Shown piece by piece: positions 52,760 through 62,383 of a stretch of 64,000 nucleotides of DNA. Positions within the stretch are counted from its first letter, which is position 1, and every line of letters begins with the position of its first letter. Under the pieces are notes generated by a model. That model made no database searches. It saw nothing but the letters and a program-made list of their open reading frames with translations, and had not been told where the DNA came from. Origin of the DNA: Vibrio pectenicida (lineage in GTDB: Bacteria > Pseudomonadota > Gammaproteobacteria > Enterobacterales > Vibrionaceae); assembly GCA_024347015.1 (NCBI GenBank), contig AP024890.1, forward strand, positions 992,001-1,056,000, given 5' to 3'. Position numbers and translations under genes: made by a program.

Positions 52760-54238
52760 CTAATCATTAGCCAAGATGCGTATATATGGCAACAAATCGC
52801 TGGCACACAAACCACGTTCTCCATTAATTTTCGCTTCTTTATCTGCTGCAATACTATGAATCATCACCCCTTTTACCGCAGCACTAATGAGATTTTCGCC
52901 TTGGGCTAATAAGCCAACAATAACGCCTGTTAATACATCCCCCATACCTGCGGTTGCCATCCCTGGATTACCTGCATTGCAAACATAGGTATGCTTACCA
53001 TCAAATACTAAAGTACCTGCGCCTTTTAGCACAATAACGCCGCCATATTGATCATGTAGTTTCTTTATTGCCAAATACCTATCACCTTCGATTTCATCAA
53101 TTGAACAGTTGAGTAATCGCGCTGCTTCGACAGGGTGAGGCGTTAATATTCGCAGGTCATCCTTATTTGGATTACTCGCCAGAAAATTGAGGGCATCAGC
53201 ATCAAGCACTTTATTAAGATTTAATGCGCAGACCCTGTCAAACATCTGCTTTGAGACTTCATTTGTGCCAAGCCCTGGCCCAATGGCAATACAATCACAC
53301 CATTGGTTAACCCGTTGCTCCACAGACCATTCATCTTGCCATGATGAAGCCATCACTTCAGGGCAAGTTATTGTCGATGCCATAGTATTTTCTGAGTGCG
53401 TCAGCAAAGCGGTTAACCCCGCGCCAACGCGCATACAAGCTTGGCTACTGAGCAGGGCAGCACCGCCCATTCCTTGGTTTCCACCAATGATAAGCGCTTT
53501 ACCATGATGACCTTTATGGGCCGCTTTATTTCGCTTTGTTAAGGGGCCAAAATCTTGGGCAGAATTTAAAAGATAGGCTTTAGGTAAGTTTTGCTGATCA
53601 AACACATCTTCAACATCCAATCCATTAAAGTGAACCTCACCAGTATAAGCACGTGCTTGGCCAGTAAATAATCCACATTTAAGACCAATAAACGACACCG
53701 TATGTTGCGCTTTTACACTCACACCCAAACAGCTTCCGGTATCACTCGATAACCCCGAAGGCAAATCGACAGAAATAGTTTCAATATCACTATTATTTGA
53801 CTTTTCAATAAGTTGAGCCGTATATGTCCGTACTTCTCCATTAAGGCCCGTGCCTAATATGGCGTCGATAATGCAGTCAAAATCTAATTTTTTTGAAAAG
53901 TCCGGTACACCAATTACACCACCAAGAGAGAGATACTCATTATAAGCCGCCAAAGTGTCACCAGAGAGTTTCTCTTTATCAACACTTTGCCATACTAAGA
54001 CCTGCATTCCGGCTTCGAGCGCCAACTTTGCCACTACATAGCCATCTCCCCCATTATTGCCGCCGCCACAAACAACCAGTACACGCTTACATTTTGGGTA
54101 TTGCTGGATCATTACCTCAAACACTGACTTTCCTGCTTTGAGCATGAGCTGATACATAGAGATGGATTTAGCGTTTGCGGCTTCTACTTCGCCAGATTTA
54201 ACTTGCTCGGCGCTATATAACGGTATTCTTGATGACAT
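52760..54238 (-). CDS. nnr: Bifunctional NAD(P)H-hydrate epimerase/dehydratase
   Basis: 492 residues from ATG 54238, chosen since GGGGAAGAA lies directly upstream (a start at 54259 adds seven residues). Repairs damaged NAD(P)H hydrates. N-terminal epimerase (YjeF_N, about 1-210: LVVCGGGNNGGDGYVVAKLA; DAILGTGLNGEV; DLPSGLSSDTG) and C-terminal ADP/ATP-dependent dehydratase (about 225-490: KGHHGKALIIGGNQGMGGAA; LTPHPVEAARLL; NPGMATAGMGDVLTGVIVGL). Usually called NnrDE or YjeF. Complete. Confidence 0.95.
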   Translation of the reverse strand: MSSRIPLYSAEQVKSGEVEAANAKSISMYQLMLKAGKSVFEVMIQQYPKCKRVLVVCGGGNNGGDGYVVAKLALEAGMQVLVWQSVDKEKLSGDTLAAYNEYLSLGGVIGVPDFSKKLDFDCIIDAILGTGLNGEVRTYTAQLIEKSNNSDIETISVDLPSGLSSDTGSCLGVSVKAQHTVSFIGLKCGLFTGQARAYTGEVHFNGLDVEDVFDQQNLPKAYLLNSAQDFGPLTKRNKAAHKGHHGKALIIGGNQGMGGAALLSSQACMRVGAGLTALLTHSENTMASTITCPEVMASSWQDEWSVEQRVNQWCDCIAIGPGLGTNEVSKQMFDRVCALNLNKVLDADALNFLASNPNKDDLRILTPHPVEAARLLNCSIDEIEGDRYLAIKKLHDQYGGVIVLKGAGTLVFDGKHTYVCNAGNPGMATAGMGDVLTGVIVGLLAQGENLISAAVKGVMIHSIAADKEAKINGERGLCASDLLPYIRILAND

Positions 54239-54257
54239 TTCTTCCCCTAAATATAAC

Positions 54258-54282
54258 AAGGGCCAGACTAACGCTGACCCTT
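54258..54282 (-). terminator. Terminator after the PAS protein gene
   Basis: AAGGGCCAG (54258-54266) with CTGACCCTT (54274-54282), one G-T pair; T-rich minus-strand tail. It separates the PAS gene from nnr. Confidence 0.6.
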
Positions 54283-54323
54283 TTAAACTGTATCTCTGAT
54301 TATTTTTGCCTATACATGTAACG

Positions 54324-54767
54324 TTATTTGTGTGGACTAATTACACTTAACGCTTCAGAAGTCGCATCCTGAATAGATAAAAACAATGACTTTATTTCAC
54401 CTGTAGGCGTTCTCATTGGGTTCAATGCAACATTTTGGTACATATATCTTGCCTGTTGGGTCACAGGGCGAACATTTCGGCATTTAAATAAATATTGGCG
54501 CTGATGCCATGTGATAAAACTTCTGCAACCTAGATCGTACACAGGTTTGGTTTTCATTTTAAACCATTCTTCTGGGATCTCTGGAAAAATCTCAAAAATA
54601 GTTTTATCAATCGCATCATGGCCATGAATACCACTGTGGTGCGTCATGAACCCGTTCCAAACTTGAACTTTATATTCTCGGTTAATAACGATAAGACCCA
54701 AGTCGACATTTTGTACCATATCGACCATCCAATGAAACTGCTCAAATTCAGCAGGAAGATTGACCAT
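54324..54767 (-). CDS. Single PAS-domain signalling protein
   Basis: 147 residues, essentially one PAS domain: MVDMVQNVDLGLIVINREYK, VWNGFMTHHSGIHGHDAIDK and TGEIKSLFLSIQDATSEALS. No output domain. Its ATG overlaps the stop of the response-regulator gene upstream by 1 nt (TGATG), so both are translated together; it may be the sensory partner in that protein complex. Ligand or cofactor unknown. Confidence 0.85.
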   Translation of the reverse strand: MVNLPAEFEQFHWMVDMVQNVDLGLIVINREYKVQVWNGFMTHHSGIHGHDAIDKTIFEIFPEIPEEWFKMKTKPVYDLGCRSFITWHQRQYLFKCRNVRPVTQQARYMYQNVALNPMRTPTGEIKSLFLSIQDATSEALSVISPHK

Positions 54768-55771
54768 CAGAAGTCCTCCATTAAATATGATAACTTGTCG
54801 TCGAGTAATGGAAGAGACTCATCCACAAACATGAACAATAAATCACAACGTATTGCTGTTCCATCAATGTTATAGCTCACTTCAAATGTCATGGTTTGTT
54901 GAAATGAGCCTTCTGTATTTTGAATAATAGAATCAATTGAGATATGTTGTCCTAACAGCACTGGCGGGCTTTGAAAAAATCGAACTTCAGCCTGCTTACC
55001 CAAACCGTTAAGAAACGAACCTACCAAGATATTAGATACGTCCATCAGTAATTCTAGTTCCTGAAGTTCCTCACTTTCAGTCGGTACTTTCATCAATTTT
55101 TTCAGGTCACAGACGCTAGAATCACTCAATATAACAAGGGCTTCTCCTGCGACCCCTTCACCACTAAAACCCTGACAAACTCCAGAAACTTGGTCATTGT
55201 CGGCAAGATCTCTCAATGCCATTTGCAATTCACTAACTTCCAAAATATTAACATTAGGTAAAGGAAGATGAACAAACACATCGAAGTGCCTCGCAAGTGC
55301 ATCGGCAGCCACACCGATTGCTACGTTTGCTACTTCACGGTAGATATCTCGACGTTTAAGCACCGGAAGATCAAGTGCTGGTTGTGCTATAAGCTGAGGC
55401 TGGGACTGTGGTTCAACAAGTTCTTTAAGCACGCTGTTAAGTATGTCTTTGTCTATTGGTTTCTGGATAAAGGCTTTGGCACCAGAAGCCATAACACGTT
55501 CTTTCGCTTTGGGCTGAATGTCACCTGAGACAACCACCACTTTGATATCAATCCCGCGAGCCTGTATCTCATCCAGAGTGCCAAAACCGTCAAGTTCAGG
55601 CATGGTCAAATCAAGAAACATGATTTTGAATTCGTTTTGTTCTAATTGCTCTAAAGCATCTAGACCATGGACAGCAAACGTGATTTCTGCATTAAGGGAA
55701 GCTGGTAATGAGCGAGCCATTTGCTTGCGAGCAAGAGCAGAGTCATCACAAATGAGAACAGGTAAAGACAT
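54767..55771 (-). CDS. Response regulator with CheC/CheX-like output domain
   Basis: 334 residues. N-terminal receiver (VLICDDSALARKQMARSL; MFLDLTMPELDGF with phospho-acceptor Asp54; VVSGD; IQKPID). The C-terminal half (about 150-334) resembles CheC/CheX-type CheY-P phosphatases (ELELLMDVSNILVGSFLNGL). Such fusions may adjust chemotaxis or other phosphorelays. Coupled to the PAS gene behind it and followed upstream by a REC-HD-GYP gene on the same strand. Confidence 0.85.
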   Translation of the reverse strand: MSLPVLICDDSALARKQMARSLPASLNAEITFAVHGLDALEQLEQNEFKIMFLDLTMPELDGFGTLDEIQARGIDIKVVVVSGDIQPKAKERVMASGAKAFIQKPIDKDILNSVLKELVEPQSQPQLIAQPALDLPVLKRRDIYREVANVAIGVAADALARHFDVFVHLPLPNVNILEVSELQMALRDLADNDQVSGVCQGFSGEGVAGEALVILSDSSVCDLKKLMKVPTESEELQELELLMDVSNILVGSFLNGLGKQAEVRFFQSPPVLLGQHISIDSIIQNTEGSFQQTMTFEVSYNIDGTAIRCDLLFMFVDESLPLLDDKLSYLMEDF

Positions 55772-55949
55772 TCACACACCTATCACTGTTATAGTTATCA
55801 GTAATTTCAGTGTAACAGATGATGAGATTATCGAAGGAGCCTAAAGCAAAAAAATTTACAAGCTCGGAGGAGATAATTCATCATTGCCAAACAACACAGA
55901 ACCTACTAACAAATGGTTACACCAAAAAAGATAAATCGTCCTATGTAGA

Positions 55950-57077
55950 CTATTCATCGTCAGACAAAAAATTAATTGCTTCGTCTTCAAAACCGTCATC
56001 TCTAAATTTAGTCGCTATTTCTCTAAATACATGTTCAACATTTAGAAAAGCTTCTACGACAAGAGGTTCAAAGTGGCTACCTCCTCCTTCTGCGATAATT
56101 TCAAGTGCTTTATCGTGCGGAAAGGCGGGCTTATAAACACGCTCACAAATTAGAGCATCATAAACATCTGCAAGCGCCATTAAACGAGCACTTAGCGGGA
56201 TATCCGTGCCCGATAGTCCTTCTGGGTAACCACTACCATCCCATTTTTCCTGATGACTATAGGCAATTTCTTTCGCTATAGTTAAAAATTCACATTTAAA
56301 GTCAATCGAATCTTCCACCGACATCAAAACCGCTCGGCCCAGTATAGTGTGACGCTTCATCACATCAAACTCTTCTGCCGTTAACTTACCAGGCTTTAAA
56401 AGCACTCCGTCAGGGATCCCGACTTTTCCAATATCATGCAGCGGTGCTGACTTATATAACAAGGTAATGGTTTCCGGCGTTAACTCGTCGGCATAGTGCC
56501 CCATATTAATTAATTCTTCTGCTAACACTTTTACATAGTTTTGCGTACGGCGGATATGATTACCTGTTTCATTATCACGCGTTTCCGCAAGCGATGCCAT
56601 CGCGCCAATAGTTGCATCTTGTATCATTTCTAACTCGTATGTACGCTCTTTTACTCGCTTTTCAAGTAATTCATTTTGCTTAGCTAACTCGTTGACCGCA
56701 TTTTTCAGCTTTAAGTGAGTATTAATACGAGATATCAATATCGGAGGGCTTACTGGTTTGTGAATATAGTCTACGGCACCTATTTCAAAACCCTTTTGCT
56801 CATCTTCAATTTGCGATTTGGCCGTTAGGAATATGATTGGAATATCAAAAGTATCTGGGTCAGCAGATAGCCGTTCGCAGACTTCATAGCCATCCATCTC
56901 TGGCATCATGATATCCAAAAGTACAATGTCTGGTTTTTTTTTCTTACAAATATTAATCGCTTGTTGACCACCAGTTGCAACAAACAGGCGATGGTGGGGT
57001 TTTAGCAACCCACTAAGCAATACTCTATTTTCAGCATTATCATCAACAATAAGTACGCTAGTCAGATGCTCACTCAT
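55950..57077 (-). CDS. Response regulator with HD-GYP domain (RpfG-like)
   Basis: 375 residues from ATG 57077, chosen for the GGGAG site upstream (an ATG at 57101 adds 8 residues). Receiver domain (VLIVDDNAENRVLLSGLLKP; IVLLDIMMPEMDGYEVCE; FLTAKSQ), a coiled-coil linker (LAKQNELLEKRVKERTYELE), and an HD-GYP domain with SAPLHDIGKVGIPDGVLLKP and YSHQEKWDGSGYPEGLSGTD. The HD and GYP residues are present, so it should be a c-di-GMP phosphodiesterase controlled by phosphorylation. Part of the signalling block with the genes at 54.3-55.8 kb. Confidence 0.93.
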   Translation of the reverse strand: MSEHLTSVLIVDDNAENRVLLSGLLKPHHRLFVATGGQQAINICKKKKPDIVLLDIMMPEMDGYEVCERLSADPDTFDIPIIFLTAKSQIEDEQKGFEIGAVDYIHKPVSPPILISRINTHLKLKNAVNELAKQNELLEKRVKERTYELEMIQDATIGAMASLAETRDNETGNHIRRTQNYVKVLAEELINMGHYADELTPETITLLYKSAPLHDIGKVGIPDGVLLKPGKLTAEEFDVMKRHTILGRAVLMSVEDSIDFKCEFLTIAKEIAYSHQEKWDGSGYPEGLSGTDIPLSARLMALADVYDALICERVYKPAFPHDKALEIIAEGGGSHFEPLVVEAFLNVEHVFREIATKFRDDGFEDEAINFLSDDE

Positions 57078-57430
57078 TCCCACTCCCGGGACTACTTGCA
57101 CCCACAGATTAATGTGGACTTAATGATTTACTCTAGAGCTTGATGAAATTGTACGCCGACTCCCAACCATTTACGAGCTCTTCGAATTTCTTAAGTATCG
57201 AAGTACAACTAGCACTCGTCAAGATCTTCTATCATCGCCCTCTAACCGCACCAATAACAATAACAATATTATTAAAAAGGTTAACATCGACTAGATCGTA
57301 AGATTATGCTGTAAAGGATAACGACTGAAGTTACTAGATACTTCGACGTTCTCAAATATCCATTTTTCTGCATATACTAATGACAAATACATTAATTCCA
57401 ATGTAGCTTAGACTAAACAGGGTTAGCCCA

Positions 57431-58987
57431 ATGCGCGTAAACAAGCCAGTGACTCAAAAAGAGGTCACTTATCCGCCAGAGTTTAACTTGCTCTCTATAA
57501 CGAAAACGAGCAGTCACATCATTTATGCCAGCAAAGAATTTTGTGACGTTGCAGGCTACACAATCGATGAACTTATCGATCAACCCCATAACCTTGTTCG
57601 TCACCCTGATATGCCACCAGAAGCATTTAAAGATATGTGGGATTTTTTGAAATCGGGTAAGTCTTGGATGGGGATTGTCAAAAATCGCTGCAAAAATGGC
57701 GACCATTATTGGGTCGACGCCTTTGCTTCCCCAATCAAAGTAAATGGGAAAATTGCAGAATACCAATCGGTCCGTTTAAGCCCTAGTCGTCAACATGTTG
57801 CCAATGCAGAAAAAATCTACGCCCAGCTCAAAGCGGGTAAAACACCTACCAAGCTTAAAATACCTCGGACACGCTTGTGGCAAAGACTTGGAGCTGCATT
57901 TTTATGCTCTGGTATTATTTCTACCGCTGTAGCAAGTCTCTCTCCTATTGCCGCAATCTGGGTATTTTTTGTATTGGCTACACTTTCAGGCTTTTGGCTA
58001 ACAAGACGTTTAGAAGCAATCTCCAAACAAGCTCGAAAGGTATTTGATAATCCATTAATGGAGTTAGTCTATAACGGTGAAGTAGATGATATATCAGAAA
58101 TTTCTTTAGCAATGAAGATGAGACAATCTGAGCTCAATGCGGTCGTTGGCCGGATTCAAGATTCAAATCAGCAAATTGCTACAGCAGCACAGTCTTCTGC
58201 TAACAACTGCGAAACAACAGCAGATAATCTTTCAGGACAAACATCGGAAACTGAGCAAGTCGCTGCTGCAATCAATCAAATGCACTCAACCGCTCATGAA
58301 ATTGCTCAAAATGCGCAAAATGCTTCTGATGCGACTGAAAAGGCTAATGCAGCGGTCGTTGAAGGCAAAACATCGGTCGAGCAAACCCTCACATCTATGA
58401 ATGAGCTTTCCAGTCAGTTAGAAGTCGCATCAGGTGTTGTGCAGCAACTCTCTGAACATGGACGTACCATTGGTGAAGTACTCGTTGTTATACAAGGTGT
58501 CGCAGAACAAACAAACCTTCTAGCTCTTAATGCCGCTATAGAAGCCGCTCGAGCTGGCGATCAAGGCCGTGGTTTTGCAGTAGTTGCTGATGAAGTGCGG
58601 AAACTTGCTCAGCGAAGTCATGAATCGACAGAAGAAATACAGAACATCATTAAGCTCATTCAAACCAGTACAGATAAAGCCGTCCAGGCAATGGATGAAG
58701 GTAACAAGCTCTCTGAAGTGTGCGTAAGTTGCGCTGACACTTCAGGGGAAAAGCTGGATGCATTATTTGGCCAAGTGACCGATATATCTGATCGCAATAA
58801 TCAAATAGCGACCGCCATTGAAGAAATGGCTCGAGTTACTGAAGATATGAACTCCAGCGTTCAATCCATTAGTGAGGTGTGTTCAGCGACCAACATTCTT
58901 GCCAGTGACACGAAAGAAGAATGTGAAGGCTTAGTCGAAAACTTAAAATCCCAAGGCCAATTGGTCAACCAATTTAGAAAGATATAA
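57431..58987 (+). CDS. Aer-like PAS chemoreceptor (methyl-accepting protein)
   Basis: 518 residues. N-terminal PAS domain (about 20-120; SHIIYASKEFCDVAGYTIDE, LVRHPDMPPEAFKDMW, GDHYWVDAFASPI) that in Aer binds FAD and senses redox or oxygen; a hydrophobic pair (about 155-195), then a chemoreceptor signalling domain with hairpin tip VAEQTNLLALNAAIEAARAG and FAVVADEVRKLAQRSHESTE. No periplasmic sensor domain. Likely drives energy taxis through CheA/CheW. Divergent from the HD-GYP gene. Confidence 0.93.
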   Translation: MRVNKPVTQKEVTYPPEFNLLSITKTSSHIIYASKEFCDVAGYTIDELIDQPHNLVRHPDMPPEAFKDMWDFLKSGKSWMGIVKNRCKNGDHYWVDAFASPIKVNGKIAEYQSVRLSPSRQHVANAEKIYAQLKAGKTPTKLKIPRTRLWQRLGAAFLCSGIISTAVASLSPIAAIWVFFVLATLSGFWLTRRLEAISKQARKVFDNPLMELVYNGEVDDISEISLAMKMRQSELNAVVGRIQDSNQQIATAAQSSANNCETTADNLSGQTSETEQVAAAINQMHSTAHEIAQNAQNASDATEKANAAVVEGKTSVEQTLTSMNELSSQLEVASGVVQQLSEHGRTIGEVLVVIQGVAEQTNLLALNAAIEAARAGDQGRGFAVVADEVRKLAQRSHESTEEIQNIIKLIQTSTDKAVQAMDEGNKLSEVCVSCADTSGEKLDALFGQVTDISDRNNQIATAIEEMARVTEDMNSSVQSISEVCSATNILASDTKEECEGLVENLKSQGQLVNQFRKI

Positions 58988-59020
58988 AAACTTTCCAAGT
59001 GGAAGGCATTTCCAAATCCA

Positions 59021-59064
59021 GTTGATCTTTTGCAGTTTAATTTGGTTCAATACAAAAGATCAAC
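59021..59064. other. Long hairpin between convergent genes
   Basis: GTTGATCTTTTG (59021-59032) pairs perfectly with CAAAAGATCAAC (59053-59064), loop 20 nt. It lies between the chemoreceptor gene and the TetR gene; without a T-run, its role as terminator is uncertain. Confidence 0.5.
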
Positions 59065-59096
59065 AGACCCACATAGTAGCTGTGAATATTGTTAGT

Positions 59097-59558
59097 TTAT
59101 TTTGACATTTTTACCAGTGACTTACCGATCAGCCACTCGATTTCTTTAGCACTATTTCCACCAAACTGAGACTCTGCTGTTTGATATAAACGATCAATGC
59201 CAAGTTTCGCAAAATCATGCGTATTCTGTGAAGTCACAATATGGTGGAACAGCAAACGAAGTATTGCCAAAAATTCTGAGCTGTCTAATGCTCTATTCCA
59301 ACTATCTGAAAAGTCTTGCAAACTGCCATCTAAGCTCAGATGTTCAACAAACATCTTAAAAATTCGCCCATCGAGGGCCGCCGTGAAATCTGTTTTTTTA
59401 GGGAAGTGGTGGCTAATGCCTGTTCTCGACACGCCTGTTTGCTGGCTCAGAGTAGTGTATGACATTTTGTCATACCCTAAACGTAACAGCTGGTCCACGA
59501 CAGCATCCATGATCTTCTGAATCGTGATTTCGGTCTCTTCTTTACTACGCTTTGGCAT
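59097..59558 (-). CDS. TetR-family transcriptional regulator
   Basis: 153 residues, shorter than the usual ~190. N-terminal TetR helix-turn-helix (RLGYDKMSYTTLSQQTGVSR TGISHHFPKKTDF, about residues 27-59). The shortened C-terminal ligand domain (about 65-150) is helical and contains FHHIVTSQNTHDF. Short TetR regulators of this type are common in Vibrio. No target gene is obvious; the neighbour upstream is a gene-poor AT-rich region. Confidence 0.88.
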   Translation of the reverse strand: MPKRSKEETEITIQKIMDAVVDQLLRLGYDKMSYTTLSQQTGVSRTGISHHFPKKTDFTAALDGRIFKMFVEHLSLDGSLQDFSDSWNRALDSSEFLAILRLLFHHIVTSQNTHDFAKLGIDRLYQTAESQFGGNSAKEIEWLIGKSLVKMSK

Positions 59559-60049
59559 GTTCGGGCTCTTCTCTCTATAAATCCATCTAACTTAAGCAAA
59601 TTACTTATGATGCCTATTAACTATCCTACATAACATTAGACAAAGACCTTTGAAGGGATAACAACAAAAACACCATCGAATCTAAGACAGTTCTTGAATA
59701 AACCAATGTTTATAAGGTCATATAAGATAATTTTATACACCACGACATCATCGAAATTTATAAAAATAACAATTGCTATCTTTCTTTTATATAATTTAGC
59801 TTCCGATAATCGTATAAATTAAGATTGCTTACAACTCGATAAACACTATCCTCAACCGACAAACACATGATATTTATTAATATATGACTAAAATCACATT
59901 ATCTAACATGTCTATCAATGCTAAAGATTTTGCAACCTTCTTATAACATAACATTTTATAAAAGTATTTATTAAGGCTAATGGATTTTTGTGGACCACTA
60001 TCGAATATATCGATAAAATAACCTTAATTTTTGTAAGAGGATTATCATA
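59559..60049. other. AT-rich gene-free region upstream of the YfcZ-family gene
   Basis: 491 bp with no gene seen. Strongly AT-rich, with TTTATA/TATAA-like stretches; it should include the promoter of the 60.05-kb gene, which has AGAGGA ahead of its ATG. Confidence 0.55.
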
Positions 60050-60349
60050 ATGAACACAAAACAGGAGAGTGCCGAGATCTGTGAGGCATGTGGCTGTGCT
60101 GGTGAAATGGGTTTCATTATTAAAGAAGGTGATGATATTGCAGAAGTCACCATTCATTCTGAAAACAAAACCATGCTAGAAACTGAGTTAGAAAAATACA
60201 TCGACTTAGCTTATCAAGTATCCAAAGATGTTCAATACCACGTAACAACGCTCACAGAAAACTCAACCCAACTTAATGCTAAATTTAAATTTAGTGTCAG
60301 TGCTGAAAAATTAATTTTCGAACTTAAGGCTCGCTCTCTAGCCCGTTAA
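60050..60349 (+). CDS. YfcZ/YiiS family protein (DUF406)
   Basis: 99 residues. Conserved cysteine cluster EICEACGCAGEMGFIIKEGD near the N-terminus and the DUF406 pattern DIAEVTIHSENKTMLETELE, YQVSKDVQYHVTTLTENSTQ and LIFELKARSLAR at the end. Small soluble proteins of this family are common in enterics and vibrios, with no known function. A terminator follows directly. Confidence 0.9.
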   Translation: MNTKQESAEICEACGCAGEMGFIIKEGDDIAEVTIHSENKTMLETELEKYIDLAYQVSKDVQYHVTTLTENSTQLNAKFKFSVSAEKLIFELKARSLAR

Positions 60350-60354
60350 AAATA

Positions 60355-60379
60355 AAAAGCGGGCGATATGTCCGCTTTT
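60355..60379 (+). terminator. Rho-independent terminator
   Basis: AAAAGCGG (60355-60362) with CCGCTTTT (60372-60379), ending the YfcZ-family gene. Confidence 0.8.
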
Positions 60380-60460
60380 GCTTGCAATCTCGATATATAA
60401 TATTGACCCGACATTGGCCCGTCGTTAATACTTATAATAAATCACTTTTAGGGTCACGAT

Positions 60461-61060
60461 ATGAAGCAATGGTTCGCCATTATCATAGCCGGTTTGTTTA
60501 CTACTAAGGCGCTAAGCGAACCGATAAACCATTACCACATTCTTAATCATATCGACAACTATGGTAATCTGGACTTACGTAATAAGCCTTATTCCGAGTT
60601 GCCAGCAGGTTTAGTCGTCAAAGGTAATCTCAATATTGCCAAAACAAGCATTAAAGAGATTCCAGCTGATGTTGATATTCAAGGAAGCTTAGATGCTTCA
60701 AATAGTGCACTAAAAAAGATAGCTAAAGGTGTCAACATAAAGGGTTATGCGAACCTACTCGCTTCACAAATGACTCGCTGGCCAGGTGGTGTCAAGGTTG
60801 GTGGATATATAAACCTAACAGATACACCTTTGACTAAACTCCCAGCACGTTTAAAAGTAAAAGGAGATCTGAGTGTTATTAGAACACCTTTAGATGCATT
60901 ACCTGAAGGGATAGTCGTTGAAGGTAACCTGTATATTGGTGGTTCAAAAATCACTGAATTTCCCAATAAAATGACCGTAAAAGGAAATATTTTCCTCGGT
61001 GGTAACCGTATTTCAAAATGGCCTAAGAGTTTAAACTTAGGTGGGGCTGTTGCGCCATAG
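60461..61060 (+). CDS. Exported leucine-rich-like repeat protein (199 aa)
   Basis: Signal peptide (MKQWFAIIIAGLFTTKALSEP) followed by about seven ~21-residue units of the form xVxGxLxIxxTxxxxLPxxL, e.g. LVVKGNLNIAKTSIKEIPAD, VKVGGYINLTDTPLTKLPAR and IVVEGNLYIGGSKITEFPNK. This regular pattern predicts a small parallel beta-solenoid. No catalytic residues or membrane anchor, so it may be a periplasmic or secreted binding protein. I do not recognise a named family. Convergent with the acyltransferase gene. Confidence 0.75.
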   Translation: MKQWFAIIIAGLFTTKALSEPINHYHILNHIDNYGNLDLRNKPYSELPAGLVVKGNLNIAKTSIKEIPADVDIQGSLDASNSALKKIAKGVNIKGYANLLASQMTRWPGGVKVGGYINLTDTPLTKLPARLKVKGDLSVIRTPLDALPEGIVVEGNLYIGGSKITEFPNKMTVKGNIFLGGNRISKWPKSLNLGGAVAP

Positions 61061-61084
61061 AAAAAGTGGAATAAAGACGCTAAT

Positions 61085-62188
61085 TTAAGCGCCCTTATTT
61101 TTAAGTGGGTTGGCATAACTTGCAAGTAAGTGAGCCTGCGCTTCTTCTGGCAGTTGATTCATCTTACTAGACAATACATCTTTGATATTCTGTTCAACCT
61201 CTTCATTACCTGCTGCTAATTCATTGATTGGATAAAGTTTATAGTTAGCATGTATTTGGCGATCAACTTCTTCAGCCAGCGCTTCTGGAGAGTCAAACTC
61301 ACTATTAATCACATCACCAAATGCAACATGTACGCGCCCTTTTTCACCAACAATACCTTGAATAATACTGTAGATATCCTCAAACTCACTTTTTTCATAG
61401 CTGCCGCGAGTCTCAAGTTCATACAACTCCAGCGCTTTAGCGATATCGCAAGGATCATTTTCATACGAAATAGACACAGGGACTATTCTAAGAGACTGTA
61501 TATATTCGGAGAATTCAATTTTTTGCTTACGGCCCTCTACATGAAACATTTTAAGAATAACTGGGTCGGTAAAATCATTCCCATCCTTAGCTCGCCCTTC
61601 TTTCTGTGCAATCCAGATCGAGTTTCCTGAGTCTAATGAATGCTTGATATAACTAGATAAAGTACCTAATGCTTTCATCATTTCTCGCGGCCCCTTAACA
61701 GAGCGCTTAACAATAAAGCTCTTATTAAGCCTCATCAACTCGGTAGCGCATGGCTTTTTCAGCAAGTTATCGCCAATCGCAATGCGAACTGTTTTGTGCT
61801 CACTTTTGCTCAAGCCGTAATTCACCAATGCTGGATCCATCGCAATATCCCGATGATTAGAGATAAATAGATACGACTTCTGTTGGTCCAATTTATCCAG
61901 ACCTGAGTACGTCACACCTGCCGTGGTTGTATTGAGTGTTTGCTCAAGGTACTTCTTCACTTCCGTCTGAATACTATCGACAGAGTTGAGCTTAGACCAC
62001 TTCATTTTAAGATAGACCTTTACCAATGGTGACATCAGAGTCTTTAACCAGCTAGCGTGGCGAGCAAATCTATGCTGAAGAATTGCACTGATGAACTCTT
62101 CATCGGCAATCAGTCGATTGATCGCAGCTGGAATTTCATCGTCGTTGTATGGACGAATATCAAAATAAGGGTCTTTATTAGCAGTCAT
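61085..62188 (-). CDS. PlsC-like glycerolipid acyltransferase
   Basis: 367 residues. Acyltransferase motif SYLFISNHRDIAMDPALVNY (His and Asp separated by five residues instead of the usual four), then LMRLNKSFIVKRSVKGPREM (motif II-like), and IWIAQKEGRAKDGNDFTDPV (EGR motif III). RIVPVSISYENDP is motif IV-like. No membrane helix is obvious. It probably acylates a glycerophosphate or lysophospholipid; substrate uncertain. Overlaps no neighbour and is convergent with the repeat-protein gene. Confidence 0.82.
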   Translation of the reverse strand: MTANKDPYFDIRPYNDDEIPAAINRLIADEEFISAILQHRFARHASWLKTLMSPLVKVYLKMKWSKLNSVDSIQTEVKKYLEQTLNTTTAGVTYSGLDKLDQQKSYLFISNHRDIAMDPALVNYGLSKSEHKTVRIAIGDNLLKKPCATELMRLNKSFIVKRSVKGPREMMKALGTLSSYIKHSLDSGNSIWIAQKEGRAKDGNDFTDPVILKMFHVEGRKQKIEFSEYIQSLRIVPVSISYENDPCDIAKALELYELETRGSYEKSEFEDIYSIIQGIVGEKGRVHVAFGDVINSEFDSPEALAEEVDRQIHANYKLYPINELAAGNEEVEQNIKDVLSSKMNQLPEEAQAHLLASYANPLKNKGA

Positions 62189-62383
62189 GTATTACTTATT
62201 CTCGTAGGAAACATGCCTATTCTACGCTGAGAACGGGTGATTAGCAGCTATAGTTCGCAATAATAATTAAGGTCCGACCAGCATTGATTTACTGAATGGA
62301 TCAAAAATCATTGTTAAGTTGGTTTTTATCACTAGAAACGTTACCCTTAACTTCTCCTGCACCATAAGAGTCCGAATCAACCT

